49,081 bases of DNA from a virus, in IMG/VR virus record IMGVR_UViG_3300033997_000029, positions 1 to 49,081 of that record; one strand, given 5' to 3'. The notes under the pieces are model-generated. The model made no database searches. It was not told the DNA's origin and saw nothing but the letters and a program-made list of their open reading frames with translations. Made by a program: the position numbers and the translations under genes. How positions within the stretch are numbered: position 1 is the stretch's first letter; the number at the start of each line of letters is the position of its first letter. This document shows, piece after piece, positions 25,072 through 32,051 of this stretch.

Positions 25072-25719
25072 TCACTTCCTTTGGTTGATATAGTCGATGA
25101 ACTTTTCTTTTGCTGCCTGTAGCTTGATGACAAATGCGTCAATCTCAGCCGCCATCTTGGCTGTGTAGTCGTCGGGTGTTACTCGGATTCGGAACGGCTT
25201 GTAGCCTGGACAGTGGCTCACGAACTCCCAAAACGGCAAGCCGCTGACTGCCAGTGAGAAATGAACCTGCTGCTTATGCTCATCCGGTAGTTTGTTCTCG
25301 ATCATCCATAGTACATGCTTCTTGCCTTCCGGAGCCTTGTATTCTCCGCCTCCGATTGGCTGTGAGTCTCGCCCGAGCATTAGCCCATCCGGGGAGCAAG
25401 CTACTAGACCATCGTCTCGGAAGATCATTCCGACTTCCTTGATTTCACATCCGCTAACTAGGCTGTGCCAAGCTCTCGTTTTAGGCTCCAATTCATTGCC
25501 GCGCTCAGTGTGTCGATTACCGCCGAATGCCTGCTCATCGCTTGGCCGCTCATCACGTGGGCGAACAATCTCATCTATCAGCTCGGCCATGTAAGCGGCT
25601 TGGCTGGATGATGGCTTGCCCGCTGCGGTCAGGATTCGGTCTGCATTGGATGCCGTAGGAACGCCAGCCCGAGCCGCCCACCACTCAGGCGAGTATTGCT
25701 CGCACTCTAGAATCTTCAC
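25072..25719 (-). CDS. YqaJ-family viral recombinase/exonuclease
   Basis: 215 residues, GTG start overlapping the RecT stop (GTGA). Family landmarks: SPEWWAARAGVPTASNADRIL at the start, HTERGNELEP near residue 72, LVACSPDGL and GGEYKAPEGKKH carrying the nuclease Asp, Glu and Lys. It resects double-stranded ends to give 3' tails for RecT, equivalent to lambda Exo. Confidence 0.88.
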   Translation of the reverse strand: MKILECEQYSPEWWAARAGVPTASNADRILTAAGKPSSSQAAYMAELIDEIVRPRDERPSDEQAFGGNRHTERGNELEPKTRAWHSLVSGCEIKEVGMIFRDDGLVACSPDGLMLGRDSQPIGGGEYKAPEGKKHVLWMIENKLPDEHKQQVHFSLAVSGLPFWEFVSHCPGYKPFRIRVTPDDYTAKMAAEIDAFVIKLQAAKEKFIDYINQRK

Positions 25720-26618
25720 GCCTTCGAAGCCTCTTGGATTGTCTGAACAACCTCGGTGAATCGACTAGCCGGAATTGCCTCAACCGCCTCAACACCGATG
25801 ATCCCAAGAAGCTTAGACGCATCAATGCCGGATGCCTCAATGTGATCGCGGATCGTTGCCGCTTGATCCTGGCTGACAAGCTTGACGGCCTCGGCCTCAA
25901 GGTCATAGCCGCCTTCAGACTCGTTAGCCATCTCGATTGCCTGATTCAGCTTCTCGGCTCGCTCGGTATACGGCCAAGTCTTGCTAGCGCGCTTGATGAC
26001 CGCCTTCTTGGCCATCTGCTCAAACCACTCAACCCACGGCCCCGACTTCTTCTTGGCGTAGCTCATGGACTTACCGCGAATCTTTTCTAGCTCATCCGCG
26101 CCCATGACCTCCGTCAGAATGTCGCCGTCACTAGTCTTGGCGATGCAGTAGACGCCGATGATTTGGTCATCATCCTTGCGCTTGAACGGATTGCACTTGT
26201 GGATCGGCTCGCGGGCTGGGCCGTGGTACTCAAACGTATCGCTTTCGTAGACAATCTCAGCACGGCCCCACCGGATAGCGCCGGTGTCCGTGGCGATTTT
26301 GATAAGTCCCTTGTAGCTAATGTCAAGGACAATAGCGCCATCACGCGGGATCAGATACGCGTAGGCATTCGCCGGATTCAACGTCAGGCCGGTGGATGCC
26401 ACGTTAATCATCGCCAGGTGAACAGACTTTGGGTTCTTATTGGCCGTCTGCATGGCGAAGTCGGTTTTCATCAATGCCTGCATGGCAAAGATGCACTCAC
26501 GATCATAGTTGACCGTCTTTTCAGCTACCTCGCGGAACTTTTCCTCTGCCTTCTTGATAGCCGCCTGATACGGGGCCATGCGCTGCTCTTTCGGCTGCGC
26601 CTCAACTACTTCATTCAT
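25716..26618 (-). CDS. recT: RecT-family single-strand annealing protein
   Basis: About 300 residues from ATG 26618. An ATG at 26630 would add MERK, but its own sequence contains the GGAGAGG that serves the downstream start. RecT landmarks: ASTGLTLNPANAYAYLIPRDGAIVLDISYKGLIKIA, then WVEWFEQMAKKAVIKRASKTWP. Works with the downstream YqaJ exonuclease and SSB in homologous recombination and probably in forming concatemers. Confidence 0.9.
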   Translation of the reverse strand: MNEVVEAQPKEQRMAPYQAAIKKAEEKFREVAEKTVNYDRECIFAMQALMKTDFAMQTANKNPKSVHLAMINVASTGLTLNPANAYAYLIPRDGAIVLDISYKGLIKIATDTGAIRWGRAEIVYESDTFEYHGPAREPIHKCNPFKRKDDDQIIGVYCIAKTSDGDILTEVMGADELEKIRGKSMSYAKKKSGPWVEWFEQMAKKAVIKRASKTWPYTERAEKLNQAIEMANESEGGYDLEAEAVKLVSQDQAATIRDHIEASGIDASKLLGIIGVEAVEAIPASRFTEVVQTIQEASKA

Positions 26619-26674
26619 TTTCCTCTCCATATCTGCATCGTACAGCTATTTTACCGCGATGTAGTCTCAAATCT

Positions 26675-26704
26675 TAGGATTCAGCGTTTCGCTATTGAAT
26701 CCTA
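26675..26704 (-). repeat. Inverted repeat before recT
   Basis: Perfect 9-bp arms TAGGATTCA (26675-26683) and TGAATCCTA (26696-26704), with GCG/CGC able to extend the stem inside. It overlaps the last four codons and stop of the upstream gene and lies 57 bases before the recT start. No T run follows on the minus strand, so a processing or attenuation hairpin is more likely than a terminator. Confidence 0.5.
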
Positions 26705-27042
26705 TCGCTACGCCCATCGTACCGGACAACCTCGCCATGCTTACCAATTGAAACATTCGTGTCTCGGCGCTGGCGTAGCGCAATTTTAACAGCCGTCTCG
26801 GCATCCTCTCTATAAACGTCAAACTCTTTCTTAAGCGCCTTGTACTTTGCTTCCCATTCCCGTTCTATCTGATTGCATCGCTCTGATGCTGATGGCTGAT
26901 AGAAAGCCATACCCACATTCTCTGCATAGTTCTCTACAGCCTCGCCAATGTACTTAGCCTGGTCATGCGTAAGAGACAAGCCAATTTCGACAGCGGCGTC
27001 TGAAACGCACTCGGTGTAATAGTCAGCCTTTGAATAAGCCAT
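26692..27042 (-). CDS. Hypothetical coiled-coil protein
   Basis: 116 residues from ATG 27042, with GGAGGAAG upstream. N-terminal half is acidic and helical (SKADYYTECVSDAAVEIGLSL); residues about 62-95 are a charged coiled coil (CNQIEREWEAKYKALKKEFD). Overlaps the upstream stop (TGATG). Function unknown; co-transcribed with recT. Confidence 0.55.
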   Translation of the reverse strand: MAYSKADYYTECVSDAAVEIGLSLTHDQAKYIGEAVENYAENVGMAFYQPSASERCNQIEREWEAKYKALKKEFDVYREDAETAVKIALRQRRDTNVSIGKHGEVVRYDGRSDRIQ

Positions 27043-27191
27043 CACTTCCTCCACTCAAAGTAAGTCAGCGCACCGCACACAGCAGCGCCGAACGTGAAAA
27101 GTACGATCCCGCCGCTATCATCATGCCAGCAGTAGTAGATGCCTGCGAGGCATACAAGGAACGTTGCCAGGCTGGTCCATTTGTTTAGCAT
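27042..27191 (-). CDS. Small membrane protein
   Basis: 49 residues with two predicted transmembrane helices (SLATFLVCLAGIYYCW and IVLFTFGAAVCGALTYF). Start ATG 27191 overlaps the stop of the next upstream gene (TGATG) and follows GGAGTGG. Function unknown. Confidence 0.45.
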   Translation of the reverse strand: MLNKWTSLATFLVCLAGIYYCWHDDSGGIVLFTFGAAVCGALTYFEWRK

Positions 27192-27307
27192 CAGTATGCC
27201 ACTCCGATCCAAGCAATGATGAGCAAGCCGCCTGTGCATGCGGTAATGGCGGCTACGGTTGCGATGGTGCGAATGTCGCTGAAAACCAAGCACCAATCAA
27301 TCCTCAT
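27191..27307 (-). CDS. Very small membrane protein
   Basis: 38 residues (starts MRIDWCLVFSDIRTIATVAA), with one predicted membrane helix (ITACTGGLLIIAWIGVAY). GAGGA lies 9 bases before the ATG, which overlaps the end of the upstream gene out of frame, and the stop overlaps the next start (TGATG). The tight coupling on both sides supports translation. Confidence 0.4.
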   Translation of the reverse strand: MRIDWCLVFSDIRTIATVAAITACTGGLLIIAWIGVAY

Positions 27308-27701
27308 TTCCACAATTCCTCAACTGATTTGCTAGTCCAGCGGCATCCCAAAAAACGCTGGCTGCATCATCCTTTGTTTCGCATTCAAGATAGTGCCAGT
27401 CACCATCATGGTTGTAATCCCACCCGATTTGATGGGCAGTAACTTCGCCATCCTTGTTGATATGCGGCTTGTAAAAACTTGGATAGCTGTGAACATCAAA
27501 GCAAGGCTGATCCGAAGACCTTCCATCGCGCTTGAATAGGGCGAACGCCGGATGATTGTTCCATACGTAAGCATACACGCACCAAATGTTTTCAATCGTA
27601 CCATCCTGCTTAGGGCCATCGTGGCGGCTAACTTCTATGCAAAAATTGGACTCACGATGAGTCCAAACATCTTTCTTCTTCCATTTAATCTCGGGGATCA
27701 T
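27297..27701 (-). CDS. Hypothetical protein, Trp/His-rich
   Basis: 134 residues, rich in Trp, Tyr, His and Asp (NIWCVYAYVWNNHPAFALF, IGWDYNHDGDWHYLE). Soluble by appearance. GAAGG precedes the start. Overlaps the upstream gene by 17 bases and the downstream small membrane gene by 11. No family recognised. Confidence 0.55.
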   Translation of the reverse strand: MIPEIKWKKKDVWTHRESNFCIEVSRHDGPKQDGTIENIWCVYAYVWNNHPAFALFKRDGRSSDQPCFDVHSYPSFYKPHINKDGEVTAHQIGWDYNHDGDWHYLECETKDDAASVFWDAAGLANQLRNCGNED

Positions 27702-27966
27702 GGAACACCTTCATTGCGTCCTCAACCTGATCGCGGTAGCTATCTGACATTGCGATTAAATTCCGGAATGCGGCAACATGATGCTGCGGCAGCTCGATAG
27801 CACTAGCGATCCAGTCCAGAGCGCCCGTAGCTGCTGCCAACGTCTGCACCATCTCAGCCCGCTCAACCGAACCGATTTCGTCTGCCACGTCCTCTACAGC
27901 CTCAGTCCAAGCCTCGCTATTGGTATCCGGCGCTGAGGTCTTCCAGTTGTCGTATTTGGTAGCCAT
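27685..27966 (-). CDS. Hypothetical acidic helical protein, first gene of the leftward operon
   Basis: 93 residues from ATG 27966, with GAGAGG upstream. Ala- and Glu-rich helices (EAWTEAVEDVADEIGSVERAEMVQTLAAATGALDWIASAIEL). It is the promoter-proximal gene of the leftward recombination operon, opposite the divergent start at 28107. Function unknown. Confidence 0.55.
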   Translation of the reverse strand: MATKYDNWKTSAPDTNSEAWTEAVEDVADEIGSVERAEMVQTLAAATGALDWIASAIELPQHHVAAFRNLIAMSDSYRDQVEDAMKVFHDPRD

Positions 27967-28006
27967 GTTTCCTCTCCGTATGGGCGTCTGCCCTGTCAGT
28001 GAGGCT

Positions 28007-28050
28007 AGATTACGCCTCCCAAGCGTTCCAATAAATAGCAAAATCGTACA
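28007..28050 (-). promoter_or_regulatory. Candidate leftward early promoter (degenerate family member)
   Basis: Minus strand: TAATCT -10 (28007-28012) followed by AG as in other family members, 17 bases, TTTATT (28030-28035) and a poor GTTCYA-like block about 9 bases further. 40 bases upstream of the first leftward gene. It faces the rightward family site at 28057-28100, giving a divergent control region. Confidence 0.45.
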
Positions 28051-28056
28051 CACACT

Positions 28057-28100
28057 GTTCTACAAATGGTGTTGATCCGCCCGCCAATCCTAGGCAAAGT
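28057..28100 (+). promoter_or_regulatory. Rightward family site in divergent control region
   Basis: GTTCTA (28057-28062), 9 bases, TTGATC (28072-28077), 17 bases, CAAAGT (28095-28100). The upstream blocks are good but the -10 is weak, and it ends only 6 bases before the ATG at 28107. Transcripts from it would be nearly leaderless for that gene. Confidence 0.45.
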
Positions 28101-28106
28101 GGGGCC

Positions 28107-28331
28107 ATGGCAAAGCACCGAAAACCACCGGCAGCATGGCTGCACCTCCATAGTGGCGATATGATCCACACCACTATCCCCAAGCACAAAATTGACACAT
28201 ACCTAGAGGTGATGAGCGAGCAAGGTTACACGATAGAGCCTCAGCCGACAGTCAAGGGCTACATGCTGCACTGCGTCAAAAGTCCGCATGATGGGCCTAA
28301 ACCAACGAAACTTAAACTTGTTAAGGGATGA
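28107..28331 (+). CDS. Small basic hypothetical protein
   Basis: 74 residues, basic, with HLHSGDMIHTTIPKHKIDTYLEVM in the middle. First gene rightward of the divergent region. Its TGA overlaps an ATG at 28328. Function unknown. Confidence 0.5.
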   Translation: MAKHRKPPAAWLHLHSGDMIHTTIPKHKIDTYLEVMSEQGYTIEPQPTVKGYMLHCVKSPHDGPKPTKLKLVKG

Positions 28332-28333
28332 AT

Positions 28334-28600
28334 ATGAATAAGAATGTTGATGTGCTGGCGGAACTGGACGAGCTGATGTGCGAGTTTGCAACTGCGCCAT
28401 CCAGCTTGGTCGAAGCCCGCGCCGCAGTAGCCGAGCTTATCGATACGGCTGAAGAGGCTTTGCATACACTTGGGGACTACGCAGAAGCTCTGGATAGGGA
28501 ACGTGGTTACGGGTACTCAATTGAAAGGTTGGCGCATGATGGCGAAGAGCCAGAGTATGTTTCTCTCCGCGCCGCCCTCGCCCGCGTCAAAGGAGCCTGA
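28334..28600 (+). CDS. Small helical accessory protein (LARVKG family)
   Basis: 88 residues from ATG 28334; AAGGG lies 6 bases before it, whereas an in-frame ATG at 28328 abuts the same site. Shares NVDVLAELDELM, EARAAVAELIDTAEEAL and the ending ALARVKGA with the cassette gene-2 proteins at 22890 and 48773. Function unknown. Confidence 0.6.
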   Translation: MNKNVDVLAELDELMCEFATAPSSLVEARAAVAELIDTAEEALHTLGDYAEALDRERGYGYSIERLAHDGEEPEYVSLRAALARVKGA

Positions 28601-28601
28601 A

Positions 28602-28853
28602 ATGAGAAGCCCTGTTGATTGTGTTCGATTGATGCATGAGGTTGAGCGAGTTCTTCTTGACGATGGATTCGTAGCAACTCCGTGTGAGTTGGCAGATGCA
28701 CGCGAAGCAGTGGAAAATCTAATCGAAAAGGTGGATGAGCTTCTTTCTACTCACGGCGAGTACCGAGGCTACGGCGGTGCAGGAGAGGCGATTGAAGAGC
28801 GCATGCGCGCAGAATTGGTAACCGCTCTCGCACGTGTTAGAGGTGAAGAATGA
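28602..28853 (+). CDS. Small helical accessory protein (LARVRGE family)
   Basis: 83 residues from ATG 28602, with AAAGGAG upstream. Pattern DAREAVENLIEKVDELLSTHGEY and ending TALARVRGEE place it in the same family as the preceding gene, suggesting tandem duplication. Function unknown. Confidence 0.6.
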   Translation: MRSPVDCVRLMHEVERVLLDDGFVATPCELADAREAVENLIEKVDELLSTHGEYRGYGGAGEAIEERMRAELVTALARVRGEE

Positions 28854-29002
28854 GCCGCCTTTCCGACCGCATGCTGTGGCACTCAATCGACGCCACAACG
28901 CAAACCGCACAGTACCGCCGCTATCGCAAGTCCAAGCTGCCGACTGTGGCAATCTGGACCGCCGTAACCCTGCTGATTGTCGGCTGGGTCATTCTTAAGT
29001 AG
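28850..29002 (+). CDS. Small single-pass membrane protein
   Basis: 50 residues. Basic N-terminal half (YRRYRKSK) and one C-terminal membrane helix (LPTVAIWTAVTLLIVGWVIL). Start overlaps the preceding TGA (ATGA). Function unknown. Confidence 0.5.
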   Translation: MSRLSDRMLWHSIDATTQTAQYRRYRKSKLPTVAIWTAVTLLIVGWVILK

Positions 29003-29012
29003 GGGATTGCCA

Positions 29013-29165
29013 ATGTGGACTAAGGCATTCTTTTGGATGAATCTTGCAAGCGGGATTTACCAAAGTATTGTTATCTACGGGCAGCCTGAGCAAAAAATTG
29101 CAAACATCGTAATGGCTGCTATTGGATTTTTTGTTAGTGGACTTCTTCTAGGTCAGAAGGAATAA
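29013..29165 (+). CDS. Small two-helix membrane protein
   Basis: 50 residues from ATG 29013, with AGGGG upstream. Two hydrophobic helices (AFFWMNLASGIYQSIVIY and IANIVMAAIGFFVSGLLLG). Function unknown. Confidence 0.5.
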   Translation: MWTKAFFWMNLASGIYQSIVIYGQPEQKIANIVMAAIGFFVSGLLLGQKE

Positions 29166-29175
29166 GGAGAGAGAT

Positions 29176-29361
29176 ATGAAACCTAGTTGGGATGGCGCGC
29201 CAGATTGGGCAAATTGGCTTTCGCAGGATGGCGATGAAAAATGGCATTGGTACGAGAACCAGCCATCATGGGATTATCCAACAAAACAATGGGTTACAAA
29301 TGGTAGATATGAGGAGGCAAATGCTGTTGATGGCAATGGGACACTAGAGGAGCGCCCGTAA
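29176..29361 (+). CDS. Trp-rich small protein (APDWAxWL family), copy 1
   Basis: 61 residues, seven Trp, starting MKPSWDGAPDWANWLSQDGD. It is a paralog of the gene at 33556-33777 (MSKPNWSSAPDWASWL), sharing the W..APDWA.WL...W.WYEN pattern found in many small phage proteins. Function unknown. AGGAGAGAG precedes the start. Confidence 0.55.
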   Translation: MKPSWDGAPDWANWLSQDGDEKWHWYENQPSWDYPTKQWVTNGRYEEANAVDGNGTLEERP

Positions 29362-29561
29362 TGGACTTCGCAGACTCCGCAAGCGACCTGAGCGAATACC
29401 ACCTGGCCCTTTCGCTCCGCCAGCACGCTAACCGTAAGCCTGAGACTGAACTGCCGATCTGTTCCCACTGCGAGGAATATCCTGTCCATGTGACCGGCAT
29501 GGGTTCGCGGTTCAAGTATTGCCATCGCTGTACTGAGGAACTGACTGGGAGGAAGGTGTGA
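29361..29561 (+). CDS. DksA/TraR-like C4 zinc-finger protein
   Basis: 66 residues: a short N-terminal helix (DLSEYHLALSLRQHANRK) then CSHCEEYPV and CHRC about 20 residues later. This is the layout of phage TraR proteins, short DksA relatives that bind in the RNA polymerase secondary channel. It may redirect host transcription during infection. The zinc pattern is visible; the polymerase role is inferred from the family. Confidence 0.65.
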   Translation: MDFADSASDLSEYHLALSLRQHANRKPETELPICSHCEEYPVHVTGMGSRFKYCHRCTEELTGRKV

Positions 29562-29836
29562 TGATGGACAAATACGCATGGCAGGCCGCTAGCTACTACT
29601 CAGCAAAGCGAATCATCGCCCGTAAGTATCGCGCAAAGTCATTCTTGGCTGAGGAACTGTTGGTCGATGTGGTCAAGGACATTGGCGAAACGATGGACTT
29701 CCGCACATTCGGCGGAACGATCCGTTCGCTGTCTAACGATGGCTTCATTCAGCGGATCGGATATGCATCAGCAAAAACTAGCAATGGCAGCGCCAAGCCT
29801 GCATGGATCAAGGTTGCACATTGGGGTAACAAGTGA
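29561..29836 (+). CDS. Winged-helix-like hypothetical protein
   Basis: About 91 residues. GGGAGG lies upstream of GTG 29558 and ATGs 29561 and 29564; I use ATG 29561. The FGGTIRSLSNDGFIQRIGYASA region looks like a winged-helix recognition helix and wing. Function unknown; may bind DNA. Confidence 0.55.
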   Translation: MMDKYAWQAASYYSAKRIIARKYRAKSFLAEELLVDVVKDIGETMDFRTFGGTIRSLSNDGFIQRIGYASAKTSNGSAKPAWIKVAHWGNK

Positions 29837-29994
29837 ACACCTATATCTTCTACCGCGATGACATGTTCTACATGATCGAGCTTATGGACGATGCCGACGC
29901 CGCATCCAATGCCGAGTGCAATCCATGTACTCGGCGCGTTGAGGATATGCGCGGCAATCAGGTTTGGCCGGAAATGCCAAAGGTGGTGTATTGA
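29833..29994 (+). CDS. Small acidic hypothetical protein
   Basis: 53 residues from GTG 29833, which overlaps the previous stop (GTGA); its own stop overlaps the methyltransferase start (TGATG). Acidic middle (ELMDDADAASNAECNPCTRR). Translational coupling on both sides supports it. Function unknown. Confidence 0.5.
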   Translation: MNTYIFYRDDMFYMIELMDDADAASNAECNPCTRRVEDMRGNQVWPEMPKVVY

Positions 29995-30707
29995 TGCGAT
30001 ATACGCTTTACAAAGGCGATTGCCTAAAGGAGATGAAGAAGATTCCAGATGGATCGGTTGATATGATCATGTGCGATCTTCCATATGGAACTACGCAGAA
30101 TAAATGGGATTCAATCATTCAGTTTGAACCATTATTGGACCATTACACAAGGCTATGTCGTGGCGCAATTGTGCTTACTGCGGCACAACCATTTACATCA
30201 GCCCTTGTAATGAGTAAAGCGAACATTTTCCGGTACGTATGGTATTGGCGTAAAAACCGGGCAACAAATGTTCTCAACGCAAAAAGAATGCCACTTAGGG
30301 ACACAGAGGAAATCTGTGTGTTTGGAGGATCAACTTATAACCCACAAGGTCTTATCTACTCCCCAAGTAATTCTAGAAATTCAAAGAGAGATGGAGAAAA
30401 CTACGGGAGCGGGACTGATAAAAGTTATGTGCAAGAATGGACTAATTACCCAAAGCAGACTCTTGAGTTCGACGTTGTACAGAGTGGCGAACATCCAACT
30501 CAAAAGCCAGTAGCATTAATGGAATATCTTATTCGCACGTACACCAATGAGGGCGAGATTGTTATGGACAACTGCATGGGTTCCGGCACGACTGGGGTTG
30601 CCTGCGCAAACACTGGCCGTAAGTTCATTGGCATTGAGCGCGATGATAGGTATTTCGAGATTGCAAAGAATCGTATCGAGCAAGCCTTCGATGGCCGACT
30701 GATCTAA
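29994..30707 (+). CDS. Orphan DNA methyltransferase (N4-C / N6-A, beta class)
   Basis: 237 residues. Catalytic motif IV DLPYG at 28-32 comes before the cofactor motif DNCMGSGTTGVAC at 192-204, the order of beta-class amino-methyltransferases. HPTQKPVALMEYLI matches motif X. No target recognition domain beyond the core and no restriction gene next to it, so it probably protects phage DNA from host enzymes. A terminator follows directly. Confidence 0.85.
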   Translation: MRYTLYKGDCLKEMKKIPDGSVDMIMCDLPYGTTQNKWDSIIQFEPLLDHYTRLCRGAIVLTAAQPFTSALVMSKANIFRYVWYWRKNRATNVLNAKRMPLRDTEEICVFGGSTYNPQGLIYSPSNSRNSKRDGENYGSGTDKSYVQEWTNYPKQTLEFDVVQSGEHPTQKPVALMEYLIRTYTNEGEIVMDNCMGSGTTGVACANTGRKFIGIERDDRYFEIAKNRIEQAFDGRLI

Positions 30708-30711
30708 CCCC

Positions 30712-30738
30712 AAGGCCGCTATTGACGCGGCCTTTTTT
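30712..30738 (+). terminator. Intrinsic terminator after methyltransferase
   Basis: Stem AAGGCCGC/GCGGCCTT with loop TATTGAC, then six T. It begins 4 bases after the methyltransferase stop codon and isolates the replication operon downstream. Confidence 0.9.
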
Positions 30739-30770
30739 ATTTGCTCTACTATGTCAGCCAGCGTTCTGCG

Positions 30771-30799
30771 TTGGCCCGGTTTAGCGGCCGGAATAAAAG
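30771..30799 (+). promoter_or_regulatory. Candidate promoter for replication operon
   Basis: TTGGCC (30771-30776), 17 bases, TAAAAG (30794-30799). A start about 7 bases later would place the 5' end of the transcript just before the structured leader at 30812. It lacks the GTTCYA-family spacing. Confidence 0.4.
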
Positions 30800-30811
30800 A
30801 GTTGGTAGCGA

Positions 30812-30917
30812 GTACCCTTTAGGTTCGGTGGGCTGTTGTGGACCCTTAACATAGGTCGCAATGACCCTACCATCTCGGGGATCGCTATCCATGCGGTCCA
30901 TCGAACCTAAAGGGTAT
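30812..30917 (+). ncRNA. Structured RNA leader, candidate cis-regulator
   Basis: Fifteen perfect pairs link 30813-30827 (starts TACCCTTTAGG) with 30902-30916, with G-T pairs extending both ends. The enclosed 70 bases contain hairpins GGTC-GCAAT-GACC (30854-30866) and GGAT-CGCT-ATCC. Two alternative partners, 30828-30834 and 30839-30844, compete for the same GGTCCA strand (30895-30900). The 3' arm of the closing stem contains AAAGGG, the likely ribosome binding site of the gene at 30922. That makes it a plausible translational switch. No match to a riboswitch class that I recognise. Confidence 0.6.
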
Positions 30918-30921
30918 TTTC

Positions 30922-31170
30922 ATGCCTGTAGAAAAGAAGACGCGAGAGGTTTACTACAGCCCTCGCCGTGGTCGCCACTTCATGACGAAGATCGGGGCCG
31001 CTCGCGCTGAGGCTAATGCGCGCATGTACAAAGCTTTCCCGTCTGAGGAGGCTGAGTATGAAGACGATTACGGCCGTTGCACATATCCTGGCTGGAACTT
31101 CACGGAAGAGCCGCGTCTAGTGGCTGTTCGTGATCGTCTAGTTGCTCGCTACATGAAGGCTCTTGGCTGA
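30922..31170 (+). CDS. Hypothetical protein at head of replication operon
   Basis: 82 residues, basic then acidic (YYSPRRGRHFMTKIGAARAEANARMYKAF, then EEAEYEDDYGRC). Preceded by the structured leader whose closing stem includes the ribosome binding site. Stop overlaps the next start (TGATG). No family recognised. Confidence 0.6.
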   Translation: MPVEKKTREVYYSPRRGRHFMTKIGAARAEANARMYKAFPSEEAEYEDDYGRCTYPGWNFTEEPRLVAVRDRLVARYMKALG

Positions 31171-32051
31171 TGCACTACTACCAGCACCATATTGGCGACT
31201 TCATCAAAGACACCGCCAACCTAAACGATCATCAGATTGCTACCTACATGCGTATGCTGTGGGGATACTACACCGATGAATCTCCATTTGAAGATGACTG
31301 CGAAAGCATTGCGTTCGCATACCGTTCGGATGAAAAAACTGTACGTCTGCTTTTGAAGCATTACTTCACTCTCGGCGATGACGGTTGGCGTCATACGCGT
31401 TGCGACAAGGAGATTGCAGAATACAAGGGCAAGGCTGAAAAGGCCCGTGCATCTGCTAACGCACGGTGGAAGAATGCGAACGCATTGCCAACGCAAAACG
31501 AACGCAATGCGGATGCTAGTGATTCCGATGCTAACCAAGAACCAATAACCAATAACCAAGAGAAGAAGCAAAAGACTATTCGTGCACCTTCGGCGCACGC
31601 ATTGCTTCCAGACGTGCCGCCTGAGTTGGTGGATGACTTCGTGAAGCTACGCAAGGCCAAGCGAGCCAGCGTAACGCAGACCGCTGTTGACGGTATCAGG
31701 CGAGAGGCCAACAAAGCTGGCTACACGATGGAGCAGGCTATCAGAACGTGCTGCGAGCGTGGATGGCAGGGATTCAAAGCCGAATGGGTAACAGGGAACA
31801 ATCGAAATAACAACGGATCACAACATGCACAGCCTAAACTCACTCCTGCCGAACGCACTGCCGTCAGCATCGCCCTCAACAACGGCGGAGAAATCCCCGA
31901 TGGCTACGAAAACAATGGAAACGTTGTGGCTGAGGTTGAGCGAAATCTACGGCCACAAGTGGACCTCGGCCTACGGAACGGACGCAACGTCCTCGGCGGG
32001 TCAGACGTGGGCGAAGGGATTAGGTGGGTTAACCGCAGCCCAGGTGGGTAA
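31170..32051 (+). CDS. Replication initiation protein (DUF1376/YdaU-like, O analogue)
   Basis: 293 residues. Residues 1-85 form the DUF1376 domain (MHYYQHHIGDFIKDTANLNDHQIATYMRMLWGYY), typical of phage replisome organisers. A low-complexity Asn/Gln segment follows (about 97-135), encoded by tandem DNA repeats. Then comes a helical domain (VPPELVDDFVKLRKAKRASVTQTAV). The last 50 residues overlap the next gene out of frame. Expected to bind the origin and recruit the P-like partner encoded next. Confidence 0.75.
   Translation: MHYYQHHIGDFIKDTANLNDHQIATYMRMLWGYYTDESPFEDDCESIAFAYRSDEKTVRLLLKHYFTLGDDGWRHTRCDKEIAEYKGKAEKARASANARWKNANALPTQNERNADASDSDANQEPITNNQEKKQKTIRAPSAHALLPDVPPELVDDFVKLRKAKRASVTQTAVDGIRREANKAGYTMEQAIRTCCERGWQGFKAEWVTGNNRNNNGSQHAQPKLTPAERTAVSIALNNGGEIPDGYENNGNVVAEVERNLRPQVDLGLRNGRNVLGGSDVGEGIRWVNRSPGG
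31458..31560 (+). other. Candidate replication origin: tandem iterons inside the replication gene
   Basis: Four AACGCA cores start at 31458, 31479, 31490 and 31501; the last three are tandem 11-mers (one helical turn each). At 31533-31560 follow four perfect tandem 7-mers AACCAAG/AACCAAT. Iterons plus an adjacent easily melted purine-rich repeat inside the initiator gene match the lambda O arrangement. Function is inferred. Confidence 0.6.

Noticed and set aside
30812-30917. Self-cleaving ribozyme (hammerhead, twister, HDV-like) in the leader
   Set aside because: I looked for the conserved core sequences and did not find them; the long closing stem over the ribosome binding site fits a leader better.
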